Shown: in pieces, positions 1 through 9,870 of the stretch | Numbering within the stretch: the stretch's first letter is position 1 | How the letters are laid out: each line of letters begins with the position of its first letter | DNA from: Hippophae tibetana | Taxonomy: Eukaryota > Streptophyta > Magnoliopsida > Rosales > Elaeagnaceae | Direction: 5' to 3' | Assembly: GCA_037013495.1 (NCBI GenBank) | Contig: CM072807.1 | Span: 29,616,802-29,680,801, forward strand | Length of the DNA: 64,000 bases | Position numbers and translations under genes: made by a program | The notes under the pieces: model-generated | Seen by the model: the letters and a program-made list of their open reading frames with translations, nothing else | Told to the model about the DNA's origin: nothing | Database searches by the model: none

Positions 1-838
1 CTATGGCATCGACCCTAGAATCACAAGTATTTGAACAATTATGAGTACCATGCCCAATTGAACAACACACTTCACATACCTCTTGATTTGAAATTTGGTG
101 GGTAGTGAGAAATTGCACTTGTTTAGTCAATTCAGCAAGTTGCAAAGTTATCTCATTATCAGAGCCAACTTCATTGACCCTTGCTTTCCTTCTACCACCT
201 CTTTGTTGGGAATTAGAACCCAATAGCTCATAAAGATTATAGGTTTCCTCTGCGGTCTTTTCTCCTACAGCACCTCCAGCAGCATTATCAACCATTTATT
301 GACTCTGTAGTGTCAATCCATCATAAAAGAATTGTATTTGTAGCTGTAATGGAAAGCTATGGTTTTGACATTGAATGAAAAGGAGTTTGAATCGTTCCCA
401 AGCTTCATGAAAGGGCTCTTCATACATTTGAGAAAATGTTGCTATCTTTGTTCTTAGATCAACAGTCTTTTGATGGGAATAGAACCTACCCATAAAAATT
501 TCATAGATTGCCTCCCAAGTTTTAAGAGAACCTGACTGTAGAGTAATGAACCATGACCAAGCTCTATCTTTGAGAGTGTAAGGAAAACACCTCATCCTAA
601 GTTGATCTTCATTAATTGCATGTAGTGGAAAGGTTTGGACAATAGCATAGAATTCTCGAATGAAATTTAAAGGGTCTTCATTAGGGATACCGTAAAAGGA
701 AGGCAACAAAGAATAATGAATCTTTTTCAATTCATAATTCCTTGCAGCCTCTTGTAATTGTATGCCGGAAGTTACATTGCCAATGATTGGCATTGTATAG
801 TCTTTCATCTTTTTCCGCCTATCTTCAGCATCTCCCAT
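1..838 (-). pseudogene. Gag-pol 5' part (gag domain), broken by an in-frame stop and cut by the window edge
   Basis: The reading frame starts at 838 (ATG in good context) and is nearly identical to the first 180 residues of the intact gag-pol at 20177-25348. It ends at a TAA codon at 296-298, where the intact copy has a tyrosine codon. Homology continues beyond the stop to position 1 and includes the CCHC zinc-knuckle region (about 45-90). The product would be a truncated capsid-like Gag with no nucleocapsid, protease or polymerase. Downstream pol lies outside the window, so further damage cannot be judged. The copy is defective unless the stop is read through. Confidence 0.93.
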
Positions 839-1074
839 GGTTGTTTGTAGTTGAAAATGATCCTCCTCCTATTGTGTATCAACATTTTGCTCTTAAAAAA
901 CAATAGTAGATATCTCTAAGAAATATTTATAACTTGATAAAACGTAAAAGCAAAAAGGTGCAAGGAACCTAATTTTTTTTTTAATTTTAACGAATGGACA
1001 CAATTTTTGAAACAAACGAATTTATTTCATTTGAATTTTATTACACGCAAACTAAAACAAAGGAAAATACAACA

Positions 1075-1157
1075 ATGGGTGACCTCCCATACAGGACTAA
1101 AATTTATCGTCTTCTAGTAAGACGTTGCTTGGAGATTGCAGAATGAAAAACTCAATG
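1075..1157 (-). other. Post-ORF hairpin module (after the gag-like ORF, left element)
   Basis: Two inverted repeats lie just 3' of the gag-like ORF stop: ATGGG/CCCAT with a 6-nt loop (1075-1090) and CGTCTT/AAGACG with a 5-nt loop (1108-1124). A third weaker pair, TCAATG/CATTGA, lies close to the stop (about 1152-1172). The same module follows the gag-like ORF at 25589-25686 and, with better pairing, gag-pol at 20116-20164. Function is unknown. Confidence 0.7.
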
Positions 1158-1190
1158 TCTCCTCTTCATTGAATTCATTTAAGTATCAAA

Positions 1191-2528
1191 TTAGTCTTTG
1201 CTCTTTTGCAAATGTTCAACTAACTGTTCAACTTGAACTTCCACCTTTTTGATAGAAGCTTCCACAGAGTCCAACCGTTGATTGGTTTTAGATTGGTTAT
1301 CCCTACAGACTTGAATAAAAGAATTCAAGTTGTCCTCCAGGGTTGGTTTATTGGGAATGCTTCTTGGAATAGGTGGGTGGAATTGCTGGCCTGGCTGGTT
1401 TGAGCTTTGAGTGAAAGGAGGGTTGTTTTGCCTCCAGGAGAAATTTGGATGACTTCTCCACCCAGGATTATAGGTATTTGAATTGGGATCAAACCTTGGT
1501 CTCTGTTGATATGCTCCCAACACATTAACCTGTTCAGGTCCAGTTGTTTCTCCTTGATATGGACAGGCTTCAGTACCATGTCCCATGTTGCTATACAAAC
1601 CATATTGTTCATTATTGGTGTTGGTTTGTGTAGCGAGAAGGGCAACTTGCTTAGTCAGTTGAACAAGTTGTTGTTGAACTTCATTACTGGAGTCGATTTC
1701 ATGAACTCTAGCTTTTCTCACTCGGGAGCTTTTCTGTTGGGAATTAGCACCCAACATCTCAAAGAGGTTATACGTCTCTGAGGCAGTCTTTTCTCCTATT
1801 GCTCCTCCTGCAGCGTTGTCGACAATGAACTGACATTGTTGTGTAAGTCCATCGTAAAAGAATTGGTTCTGCAACTGCAGGGGAAAGCTATGATGGGGAA
1901 ATTGAGTGAGAAACATTTTGAACCTATCCCAAGCTTCATGGAATGGTTCTCCTTTCATCTGAGAGAAAGTAGCAATCTTTCCTCTCAACTCTGATGTTTT
2001 TTTATGGGAATAGAATTTTCCCATGAATTTATTGTAAATGTTACCCCATGTCATCAGAGAACCTGGGGGAAGTGACATCAACCAAGCTTTGGCCTTATCC
2101 TTTAAAGTGTAGGGAAAACATCTCATCCTAAGTTGATCCTCGTTTAGAATACCGAGGGGGAATGTTTGGACCGTAGCATAGAAATCTCTCATAAAGGAAA
2201 GAGAATCTTCATTAGGTAGCCCATAAAAGGAAGGAAGCATAGAAAAATGAATATTTTTAAGGTCATAATTCCGAGCAGCCTCTCCCAACTGGATAGCGGC
2301 AGTTGCCGTGCCAATCACCGGTCTTGCAAACTCCTTCATCGTGGTTTCCCTAACATGTTGGTTTTCCTCCATTTCTTTTGGTTCTAGTAAAGGATTAAAA
2401 CTTGGTTCTATGTTTGGCTCAAAAACAGGTTGATGGGTGGAATCCAGTTTTGTTGACACTTGTTTAAATTTATGAAAATTATTTACATATGGTGTAAGGG
2501 GGTTTCCTAAGGATCTCCTACCACGCAT
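1191..2528 (-). CDS. Stand-alone gag-like protein (ORF1), 445 aa, left element
   Basis: This intact 445-residue ORF is homologous to the gag domain of gag-pol but has no protease. Residues about 69-260 carry the plant retrotransposon gag domain, recognisable by blocks such as [24 protein letters not shown] and FHEAWDRF. A 60-residue N-terminal extension absent from gag-pol precedes it, and a C-terminal heptad-like segment (about 395-443) follows. At the zinc-knuckle position the first two cysteines are replaced (Y309, Y312) while H317 and C322 remain. It differs from the copy at 25705-27042 at about 12 residues. It stays open although the neighbouring gag-pol carries a stop. The start context (TCT before ATG, C after) is weak. 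A capsid-like or assembly role is inferred. Confidence 0.9.
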   Translation of the reverse strand: MRGRRSLGNPLTPYVNNFHKFKQVSTKLDSTHQPVFEPNIEPSFNPLLEPKEMEENQHVRETTMKEFARPVIGTATAAIQLGEAARNYDLKNIHFSMLPSFYGLPNEDSLSFMRDFYATVQTFPLGILNEDQLRMRCFPYTLKDKAKAWLMSLPPGSLMTWGNIYNKFMGKFYSHKKTSELRGKIATFSQMKGEPFHEAWDRFKMFLTQFPHHSFPLQLQNQFFYDGLTQQCQFIVDNAAGGAIGEKTASETYNLFEMLGANSQQKSSRVRKARVHEIDSSNEVQQQLVQLTKQVALLATQTNTNNEQYGLYSNMGHGTEACPYQGETTGPEQVNVLGAYQQRPRFDPNSNTYNPGWRSHPNFSWRQNNPPFTQSSNQPGQQFHPPIPRSIPNKPTLEDNLNSFIQVCRDNQSKTNQRLDSVEASIKKVEVQVEQLVEHLQKSKD

Positions 2529-3346
2529 AGACTATTGTAAACGTAAATTTAAAACTCCTGTCAACAAAATAAAAAATTTAGAGAAAATTTACATGGTATT
2601 TAATACAAAGCACTAAACAAAACTAGTTAAACCCTAAAAAAAGAAAAAAAAATTTGTATTATTATTATTATTATTTTTAATTTTTTTAATTTTTTTTTTA
2701 ATTTTTATTATTATTATTATTATTTTTGGTAACATAATTAGTATTAACCAAAAGTGCTCCCAGGAAAGAATGGTGGTGCAAACGGCTCCTTAAATACCAT
2801 TCTCCTAGCCAGAGCAACGTTCCCAGTAAAGACTAGTGGCACAAAGGCTTCAAGAACTAGTCTCCTAGACAGAACTCCCTTAGATTTTTACTTTTCATGC
2901 TATTTAGTTAATTAGATATGAATTCAAGTAAAATTAATTTTTTTTATGAACGGTAATTTTATTTTACTATTCACGCTATATTATTTCTTATTAACTTAAA
3001 ATTTTTGAAATTTTAATTTTTAAATTTTATTTTAATTTTATTTTTATTTTATTTTTATTTTATTTTTATTTTATAATTTTAATTTTAATTTATTATTATT
3101 TTTACTATTCATGAACGGTAAAATTTTTATTCAAATTTCAAATTTCTAAATTATTTTAACTATTAAAAAAAAATTATTTTATTTTATTTTATTTTATTTT
3201 TATTATTATTTTTTTTAATTTTTATTTTTTTTAATGTTTTTTATATTAATTTAGAAATTTTATTATTAAAGAAAAATATCACAATTATTTACAGCATAAA
3301 TTTTTTTTTAAGATTTTGATAAATAATTTAAAAAACGCTATTCCTT
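2529..3346 (-). other. 5' leader of left element, AT-rich, with paired hairpins
   Basis: This untranslated stretch between PBS and the gag-like ORF is strongly A/T-rich, with TTA and T-run microsatellites (2655-2725, 3000-3240). It holds two ATGAACGGTAA-type repeat units (from 2946 and 3111) and the double-hairpin element at 2767-2865. No coding potential is seen. Confidence 0.75.
2767..2865 (-). other. Duplicated leader hairpins (left element)
   Basis: Two related modules each carry an 8-bp inverted repeat: AGAATGGT/ACCATTCT (from 2767) and AGACTAGT/ACTAGTCT (from about 2830). The flanking text (CCAGGAAAGA / CTCCTAG on the + strand) is shared, so the modules look like a tandem duplication that kept pairing while changing sequence. 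Here the second module starts CCCAGTAAAG instead of CCCAGGAAAG. Compare 27240-27337. Confidence 0.72.
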
Positions 3347-3363
3347 CCCCGGCAACGGTGCCA
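3347..3363 (-). other. Primer binding site, tRNA-Asp type (left element)
   Basis: The + strand reads CCCCGGCAACGGTGCCA. This matches the 3' end of plant tRNA-Asp(GUC) plus CCA with one mismatch (T for C at the twelfth base). It lies 6 bp from the LTR end, as expected for the start of minus-strand DNA synthesis. Athila-lineage elements typically use tRNA-Asp. Confidence 0.88.
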
Positions 3364-3369
3364 AAAATT

Positions 3370-4439
3370 TGATGAGCGAAAACCAGCATCGCCGATTCTT
3401 GCCAATACTTTGGTTTTAATATTTATAAAACTCTCGCAAGTGCACGAATCATTTCGAAGAAAATTATAAGTATACTCCCAAGGTCGATCTAAGGAAGGAA
3501 TGTATGTGGTTTCTAATTTATTATTCAAACTTTTAAAAACGAAATTAAATCCTAAACATCCTGTCACGATAGTTTGGTTTTTGTGTTCCTAATCTAATAA
3601 CATAAAATAAACATATATACAGATTAATTAAATATAATCTAATAACATAAAAATAAACATAGATACAAATTGAATAAATAATTATCTAAAAATAAACATA
3701 TATACAGATTAAATAAATATTCATGCAAATTTTTATCATTTATATTAGCGGAGAATTTATGGATATAATAACTAAATTAATTATGCTTGCTCATATTATC
3801 TAGGTTATTAAAGATATAAATTGATATTTTATTGATTCTCTCTTTTTTATATAAATACCACCTTTGGTGGGGTTAGATATTCTTTGTTAACTAAACAAAT
3901 CAATTAACACCTATGGGTGGGGTTGATAACTAATATGCTTAATTAAATTAATTCCTTTTTCTAAGAGATTGAAAATGAACCATTTAAATGCCACCTTTGG
4001 TGGGGTTAGACAGTATAAACTTTATTCAAGGTGTCCAAATTAAACTTAAGAATTTAATTATCCGAGTACTAACTTTCAAGTTTTAAAACCACTATTGAAA
4101 ACATGTTGTCAATACATTTTCACATAATAATTCTTATAAAAACTTTTGAAATAGAGTTTCACTCTAACTACCGGGCGATTGTACCAATTTTTCCATATTT
4201 GTCGACCTTTCCGCATTTATTTATTAATATATTTGTGATGTATTGCTTCCAGTATTCCTCTTTGAGTTTTTAAGTTGCGTTTTTAAGCCAAAATACCTGA
4301 AAAACAATAAAAATACCCGTGATTCCGAAAAAGACAAATTTATATAAATATATGATAAAACATATAAATATATATATATTTTTAATCAATTAATGTGCAT
4401 AAAATCATGGTTATTTTAGTGCTTTTTGAGCACTCATCA
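3370..4439 (-). repeat. Middle LTR, internally deleted, no promoter
   Basis: It begins TGATGAGCG and ends GCACTCATCA (+ strand), giving TG...CA ends. It is flanked by a PBS on the left and a PPT-like tract on the right, so it is shared by two internal regions. At 1070 bp it lacks about 920 bp relative to the LTR at 7972-9870, including the TATA box, the bZIP palindrome and the GC-rich repeats. The junction near 4184 falls on a CCAA shared by both deletion ends. Confidence 0.9.
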
Positions 4440-4451
4440 CAACCCCCAACC
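4440..4451 (-). other. Polypurine-tract-like site of the deleted unit
   Basis: The transcript strand reads GGTTGGGGGTTG immediately before the LTR TGATGAGTGC. It occupies the position where plus-strand priming occurs in LTR elements. It is not purely purine, but it is identical in the complete element at 18262-18273. Confidence 0.7.
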
Positions 4452-6317
4452 AGCTTCTTGTTAGTCCCTTAGCAAGAGAAGCGATAAAAACTAAAAATTA
4501 AACTATCCTAAATCACTTTCGTGGATTGAAACGGTTGCATTTAGCCTATGCAACAAGCCGTTAAACCCCTAGGTTGCCCTAGTGGACGAGTTTTGAGTCT
4601 CGTGAGGGTTTTCAGTAATGATACCCACAAACATTGAACTAACTGTAAAAATCAAAAGAAACTATAAAAACAATCAAATCAAAAACTACAATTACAACAC
4701 AATCAATAATTAATTTAAGAATAAAAGAAAACAACATATCACAAAAATATCTCATACTTTTTAATCTCCTTTAAGATCATAATTAAAATCTCAAGCATAA
4801 GTTATTTTAATCTCTTTAAACAATCATGATTTTATTATAATAATTAGTCGAAAATCATTTTCATATTTCATTTCAAAAATGTGTCAATTTAATTTTACCC
4901 AATTTCAGTGTCATGAATCAGAATTCGCTTTGACTCTATTCCTCACAAGTCAATACTCTCAAAGCACTGAATCCTATGGGTTCAAACACTCATACTAATT
5001 TATATGCGAAAGAGTTGATGTATAGAAATGAACTAATAGGTTCGCATATGTATAAAGAATAAAGGCTCAAAGTGTTATTTTAACATTGATCTCATGAGAG
5101 GAATCGAATGTATAAATTATAAAGATATCATATATAAAAATTATTTTAATGCATAAATCAAACTCATTAAGAAAGAATTTCAAGATATATGCTTTTTACA
5201 AATGAAGAAATTGCAATGACTTTTTAGGGAATTACTTCCTATATATTTCTTTTGTAATTAGCCTTTACTCACAACTTTGTAGGCAATGTGGGTCATAGTA
5301 TGTAGATGATACTATAATTTTTTTTATCTCTCTATTTTTTTTTCTGAAGATATTTTTTTTTCAATATATGTATTTTTTTTAGAGAGTCAACCCATGTACA
5401 GATTGTACATTTTTTTGGATTTTGGTGAGTGGTTAATTTTGTGGCTTTTCTGTTTGATCTTGGTTTAGGTAACCCCAGATATGTCTTTTTGTTTTTGTAG
5501 CAGTCATGCATAAATGAGATATAAGCATATACTATCAATTTCTACTCAAATCATTTAATCTAAACAAAAATAATAAAAAAAATATATGATACTCTATTAA
5601 GATGAGAAAAAAAAATTCATACATTCAATGCTAATACCTATAGAGATCATCTAAAAATTTGAATAAATAAGAAATGTGTTTGGAGTAGAAAAAATATATT
5701 TCACTCTGAATAAAAGAATTTAGGCTCAAATTATATCTCACAAGGGTAGTCTCCACTAAAAAAAAATTCATAAACACCGATTTTGGGTTTAATATAATTT
5801 CCACATTTTATCAAGAAATACTAGTTATGACAAAAACTAACTAATTATCAAAAATAATTACAAAATATTTCATGATATGTTTTCAAAAATTAATCTAACA
5901 GTACAAAAGACTTAATTATTTACTTAAATTTGATTTAAAGAAATGATAAATTTTTGTGAGAAAATATTTAAATTTTTTTTTTAATTTTTAAATTGTTAAA
6001 TCTTTTTTTTTTAATTAAGCATGGTAACTTTTCACCACCCCCAACCTAGAACTTACATTGTCCTCAATGTAACAATTGTAAATTAAAGATAAAGAGAAAA
6101 GAGAAGAAAGATTACCTATTTCCTGAGAATGTGTAAGTAGTAATGGAGAAATGCAGGTGCATCCATCATATTCATTATTAAAGTGTATACAGACAGATCG
6201 TTGTAAACTTCTAACATCTCAACAAATATTTTTAGTTTTAACAATTTAAAAATTATTAAACTAAAATGAACAATCAAATTAAGTAAATAAAATAAATAAC
6301 AGAAAATTACCTAAAAT
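4452..6317 (-). other. 3' non-coding internal region of the deleted unit
   Basis: Closely similar to 18274-20115 of the complete element. It holds a GTTGCAT/ATGCAAC hairpin (4534-4554), a CTAGG/CCTAG hairpin, and long A/T-rich stretches. No ORF longer than about 70 codons is present, so no env-like gene is supported in the place where some Athila elements carry one. Confidence 0.75.
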
Positions 6318-6411
6318 GATGGGTTGCCTCCCATCCAGCGCTTAGTTTAACGTCTTAGCAAGACGTAACTTGGGGATTGCCTCTTAAGTAAACTCAATGT
6401 CCCCTCATCAT
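6318..6411 (-). other. Hairpin module in the deleted unit
   Basis: Three successive inverted repeats: GATGGG/CCCATC (6318-6335), ACGTCTT/AAGACGT (6350-6366) and CTCAATG/CATTGAG (about 6393-6415). The first two are of the post-gag-pol type (compare 20116-20164); the third is of the post-ORF1 type (compare 25666-25686). The coding deletion may have brought the two modules together here, or this may be an ancestral single module. Confidence 0.65.
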
Positions 6412-6692
6412 TGAGTCAATCATACCTACAAGTAAGACAATGTTGTCTACCTATACTGTTTCAAACATGCCCTATTTACTTTTAAATTTTTCTGTACCAA
6501 AAACTAAGGGCATGCTTGAGGGTTTTAGATAACCCACATCTAGGTGCAAATCAAATAATTAAGGCATCATAACACAATTGTACCTAGATCAAGCAAAGAA
6601 ACTAACTCTTGAGATTAAAACTTTAAAATTTTTGAGATAGTTTCAATTTTTTTTTTTTTTAAGGTTTAAAATAACATAATTAGTATTAACCA
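6412..6692 (-). other. Unrecognised segment of the deleted unit
   Basis: About 280 bp with no counterpart elsewhere in the window. The transcript strand has stops in all frames and no long ORF. It occupies the place where the two ORFs lie in the complete element and may be a remnant of a diverged coding region or filler. Confidence 0.5.
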
Positions 6693-7948
6693 AGAGTGCT
6701 CCCAGGAAAGAATGGTGGGGCAAAGGCTCCTTAAATACCATCCTCCTAGACAGAGCAACGTTCCCAGGAAAGACTAGTGGCACAAAGGCTTCCAAGAACT
6801 AGTCTCCTAGACAGAACTCCCTTAGATCTTTACTTTTCATGCTATTAAAATTAAGTTAATTAAGTTCAGTTAAGTAAAAATCTAAGTTAATTAAGTTAAT
6901 GAAAATCTAATTTAATTAAAAAGCTAAGTTGGTTAAGTAAAAAAAATATCTAAATTAATTAAAAAAAACTAAGTTAATCAAAGTTAATTAAAAAGTTCAA
7001 GTTAATTAAGTTAAGTTAATTAAAAAGCTAAGTTAAAAATCTAAGTTAGTTAAGTTAAAAAAAATCTAAGTTAATTAAAAAGTTAAGTTAATTAAGTTAA
7101 GTAAACTAAAAATCTAAGTTAATTAAGTTAATGAAAAATCTAAGTTAATTAAGTTAAATAAAAATTAAGAGAGAAATAAAAAAAATAATAAAAATAAAAT
7201 AAAAAAAAATAAATTAAATTAAAATTGATATAAAATAAAATAAAATAAAATAAAATAAAGTAAAATAAAATAAAATAAAATAAAATAAACAAAAATAAAA
7301 TAAAAATAAAATAAAATAAAATTGAAAAAGGTAAAGGAAAATAAAATAAGAATAAAAATTGATTTTTTTTATTTTGTTTTTATTCATTTTTATTATTACT
7401 TTTATTAAAATAAAATTAAGATTTTAAATAAAAATTAAAATTAAATGAAAATTAAAAAGTAAGTTTTATTTTTAATTTTTTTTTAATTTTTTTTTACTAT
7501 TCATGAACGGTAATTTTATTTTACTATTCACGCTATATAATGTCTTATTAACTTAAAATTTTTTGAAATTTAAGTTTTTGAAATTTTTTTTTTTTTATGA
7601 ACGGTAATTTTATTTTACTATTCACGCTATATTATTTCTTATTAACTTAAAAAAAATTTTTGAATTTTGAATTTTTAAATTTTTTTTTACTAACATGAAC
7701 GGTAAATTTTTTTACTTCAAATTTCAAATTTCTAAATTATTTTACAATTAAAAAAAATTATTTTATTTTTTATTATTTTATTTTTTATTTTTTTATTTTT
7801 TTATTTTTTTATTTTTTTATTTTTTTATTTTTTATTTTTTTTATTTATTATGAATTTTGAAATTTGATTATTATTAAAATATCACAATTATTTACAACAC
7901 AAAAATGTTTTTATAATTTTGATAAATAATTTAAAAACGATATTCCTT
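6693..7948 (-). other. 5' leader of the deleted unit, AT-rich with simple repeats
   Basis: Contains the double-hairpin element (about 6709-6815), then a degenerate AAGTTAATTAAGTTAA repeat (6845-7160), an AAAATAAAAT microsatellite (7180-7330), three ATGAACGGTAA-type units (7503, 7597, 7695) and a T6A-type run (7780-7850). No gene is seen. Confidence 0.7.
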
Positions 7949-7965
7949 CCCCGGCAACATCGCCA
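7949..7965 (-). other. Primer binding site, degraded tRNA-Asp type (deleted unit)
   Basis: The + strand reads CCCCGGCAACATCGCCA, with two mismatches to the tRNA-Asp 3' end (AT for GG in the middle). It lies 6 bp before the LTR. Priming would be weaker than in the other two copies. Confidence 0.8.
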
Positions 7966-9282
7966 AAAACTTGATGAGCGAAAACCGACATCGTCGATTC
8001 TTACCAATACTTTGGTTTTAATATTTATAAAACTCTCGCAAGTGCACGAATCATTTCGTAGAAAATGATAAGTATACTCCCAAGGTCGATCTAAGGAAGG
8101 AATGTGTGTGGTTTTTAATTTATTATTCAAACTTTTAAAAACGAAATTAAATCCTAAACATCCTGTCACGATATTTTGGGGTTTTGTGTTTTTAATCTAA
8201 TTACATAAAAATAAACATAGATTCAATAAACATTTATGCAAATTTTATCATTTATAATGGCGGAGTATTTATGGATATAATAACTAAGTTAATTATGCTT
8301 GCTCATATTATCTAGGTTATTAAGGATATGAATTGATATTTATTGATTCTCCCTTTTTTGTATGAATACCACCTTTGGTGGGGTTAGATATTCTTTGTTA
8401 ACTAAACAAATCAATTAACACCTATGGGTGGGGTTGATAACTAATTTGCCTAATTAAATTAATTCCTTTTTCTAAGAGATTGAAAATGAACCATTTAAAT
8501 GCCACCTTTGGTGGGGTTAGACAGTTTAAACTTTATTCAAGGTGTCCAAATTAAACCCAAGAATTTAGTTATCCGAGTACTAACTTTCAAGTTTTAAAAC
8601 CACTACCGAAAACATGTTGTCAATACATTTTCAGATAATAATTCTTATAAAAACTATTGAAATAGAGCTTCACTCTAACTACCGGGCGATTGTACCATCA
8701 AATAAAAGAGCACTACTCTAAATTAGACCGGATAACTAAACCTTAAAATCTAATTTTCAGGTTTAAGTTTGTAATGAAAAATAATATATTTCTCTCTAAC
8801 ATTCTTAATATAAAATCATGAATAAAAACAAAATCAATTCATTTTATATATTTTTACCTATTTAATATTTCGCAAGCATAACAACGTTATTATTACATCA
8901 TGTTTACTAAATAGCCAGCACAGTTAAATTTAACCACAGACAAATTAAATATAACATGTAAGAATAAGGCATAAAAATAACTGTAAAGAAAATAAAATCC
9001 TTACAGAACTACGACGCTATTCCCGTTGCTGGAAAAACTCCAAGCGGAATTTGCACTCCCATTTATTGAATCAAATAGCTAAAATATTACAAAAACATAA
9101 CTAGTTCTTCCCAAAAAGGGAAGAACTCTAAATCTAAGAGAAATTAACTAAGAAAAGCTAAAAACTAAGAAAACATAAGAAAAACTAAGAAAAACTAAAG
9201 AATCCTAAAAATCTAAGAAAAGAGAGAAAAGAATGTATTTGGAGGTGTTTTTAGGTGTGATTTGAAGTGAAGGGAAGGGGGG

Positions 9283-9291
9283 TATTTATAG
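9283..9291 (-). promoter_or_regulatory. TATA box in right LTR
   Basis: The transcript strand reads CTATAAATACCCCCC, a good plant TATA box. Transcription should start about 30 bp downstream, near 9250, and run leftwards through the tandem element. Confidence 0.75.
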
Positions 9292-9357
9292 GTGAGGATG
9301 GAGAGAAAAAGTAGAGAAAAAAATGTTAAAAAAATGTAAAAACGCGGATTATTGATT

Positions 9358-9382
9358 GCTGACGTCATTTGATGACGTCAGC
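9358..9382 (-). promoter_or_regulatory. Palindromic double bZIP site (TGACGTCA x2) in right LTR
   Basis: Arms GCTGACGTCA and TGACGTCAGC flank a 5-nt spacer, about 70 bp upstream of the TATA box. TGACGTCA is the CRE/C-box core bound by plant bZIP (TGA-type) factors. The element is conserved in all three promoter-bearing LTRs of the window. Confidence 0.7.
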
Positions 9383-9870
9383 ATGACATGGGGCGGCTGC
9401 ACAGTACCGGGTATGAACAGTACCGCGGCTGCACAGTACCGGGTATGAACAGTGCCGAGTCTGATGAACAGTACGCGCGGATGAACAGTAACCCGGATGA
9501 ACAGTGCCGCGCGCTGCTGCTTGGGGCGGTGCCGGGCGGTGGGGCGCGGCGGCCGGACGGCGCGGCGGCGCGTTTTTCTCCTTTTTGACATTTTTGACCT
9601 TTTTGACCCATTTTGTCCAATTTTTCCATATTTGTCTACCTTTCCGCATTTATTTATTAATATATTTGTGATGTATTGCTTCCAGTATTCCTCTTTGAGT
9701 TTTTAAGTTGCGTTTTTAAGCCAAAATACCTGAAAAACAATAAAAATACCCGTGATTCCGAAAAAGACAAATTTATATAAATATATGATAAAACATATAA
9801 ATATATATATTTTTAATCAATTAATGTGCATAAAATCATGGTTATTTTAGTGCTTTTTGAGCACTCATCA

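Larger units (their letters stand above)
1..9870 (-). mobile_element. Tandem (three-LTR) Athila-type retroelement, left end outside window
   Basis: From right to left (transcript direction) the order is LTR (7972-9870), PBS, leader, coding-deleted internal unit, PPT-like tract, a second LTR (3370-4439), PBS, leader, gag-like ORF, and a gag-pol running off the window edge. The middle LTR therefore serves as 3' LTR of one unit and 5' LTR of the next. Such LTR-internal-LTR-internal-LTR chains are normally made by unequal recombination between elements. The right LTR lacks about 90 bp that are present in the middle LTR, so the two probably come from different subfamilies. The right end abuts satellite at 9871; the matching left flank and third LTR are not visible, so no target duplication can be tested. 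Confidence 0.88.
7972..9870 (-). repeat. Right LTR of the tandem element (1899 bp)
   Basis: TGATGAGCG...GCACTCATCA ends adjoin a PBS on the left and satellite at 9871 on the right. It carries a TATA box, a bZIP palindrome and a GC-rich U3. Compared with the LTRs at 16173 and 27934 it lacks about 90 bp near 8195-8230 and has fewer U3 repeat units. It marks a distinct subfamily and is the only promoter-bearing LTR of this tandem structure inside the window. Confidence 0.92.
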
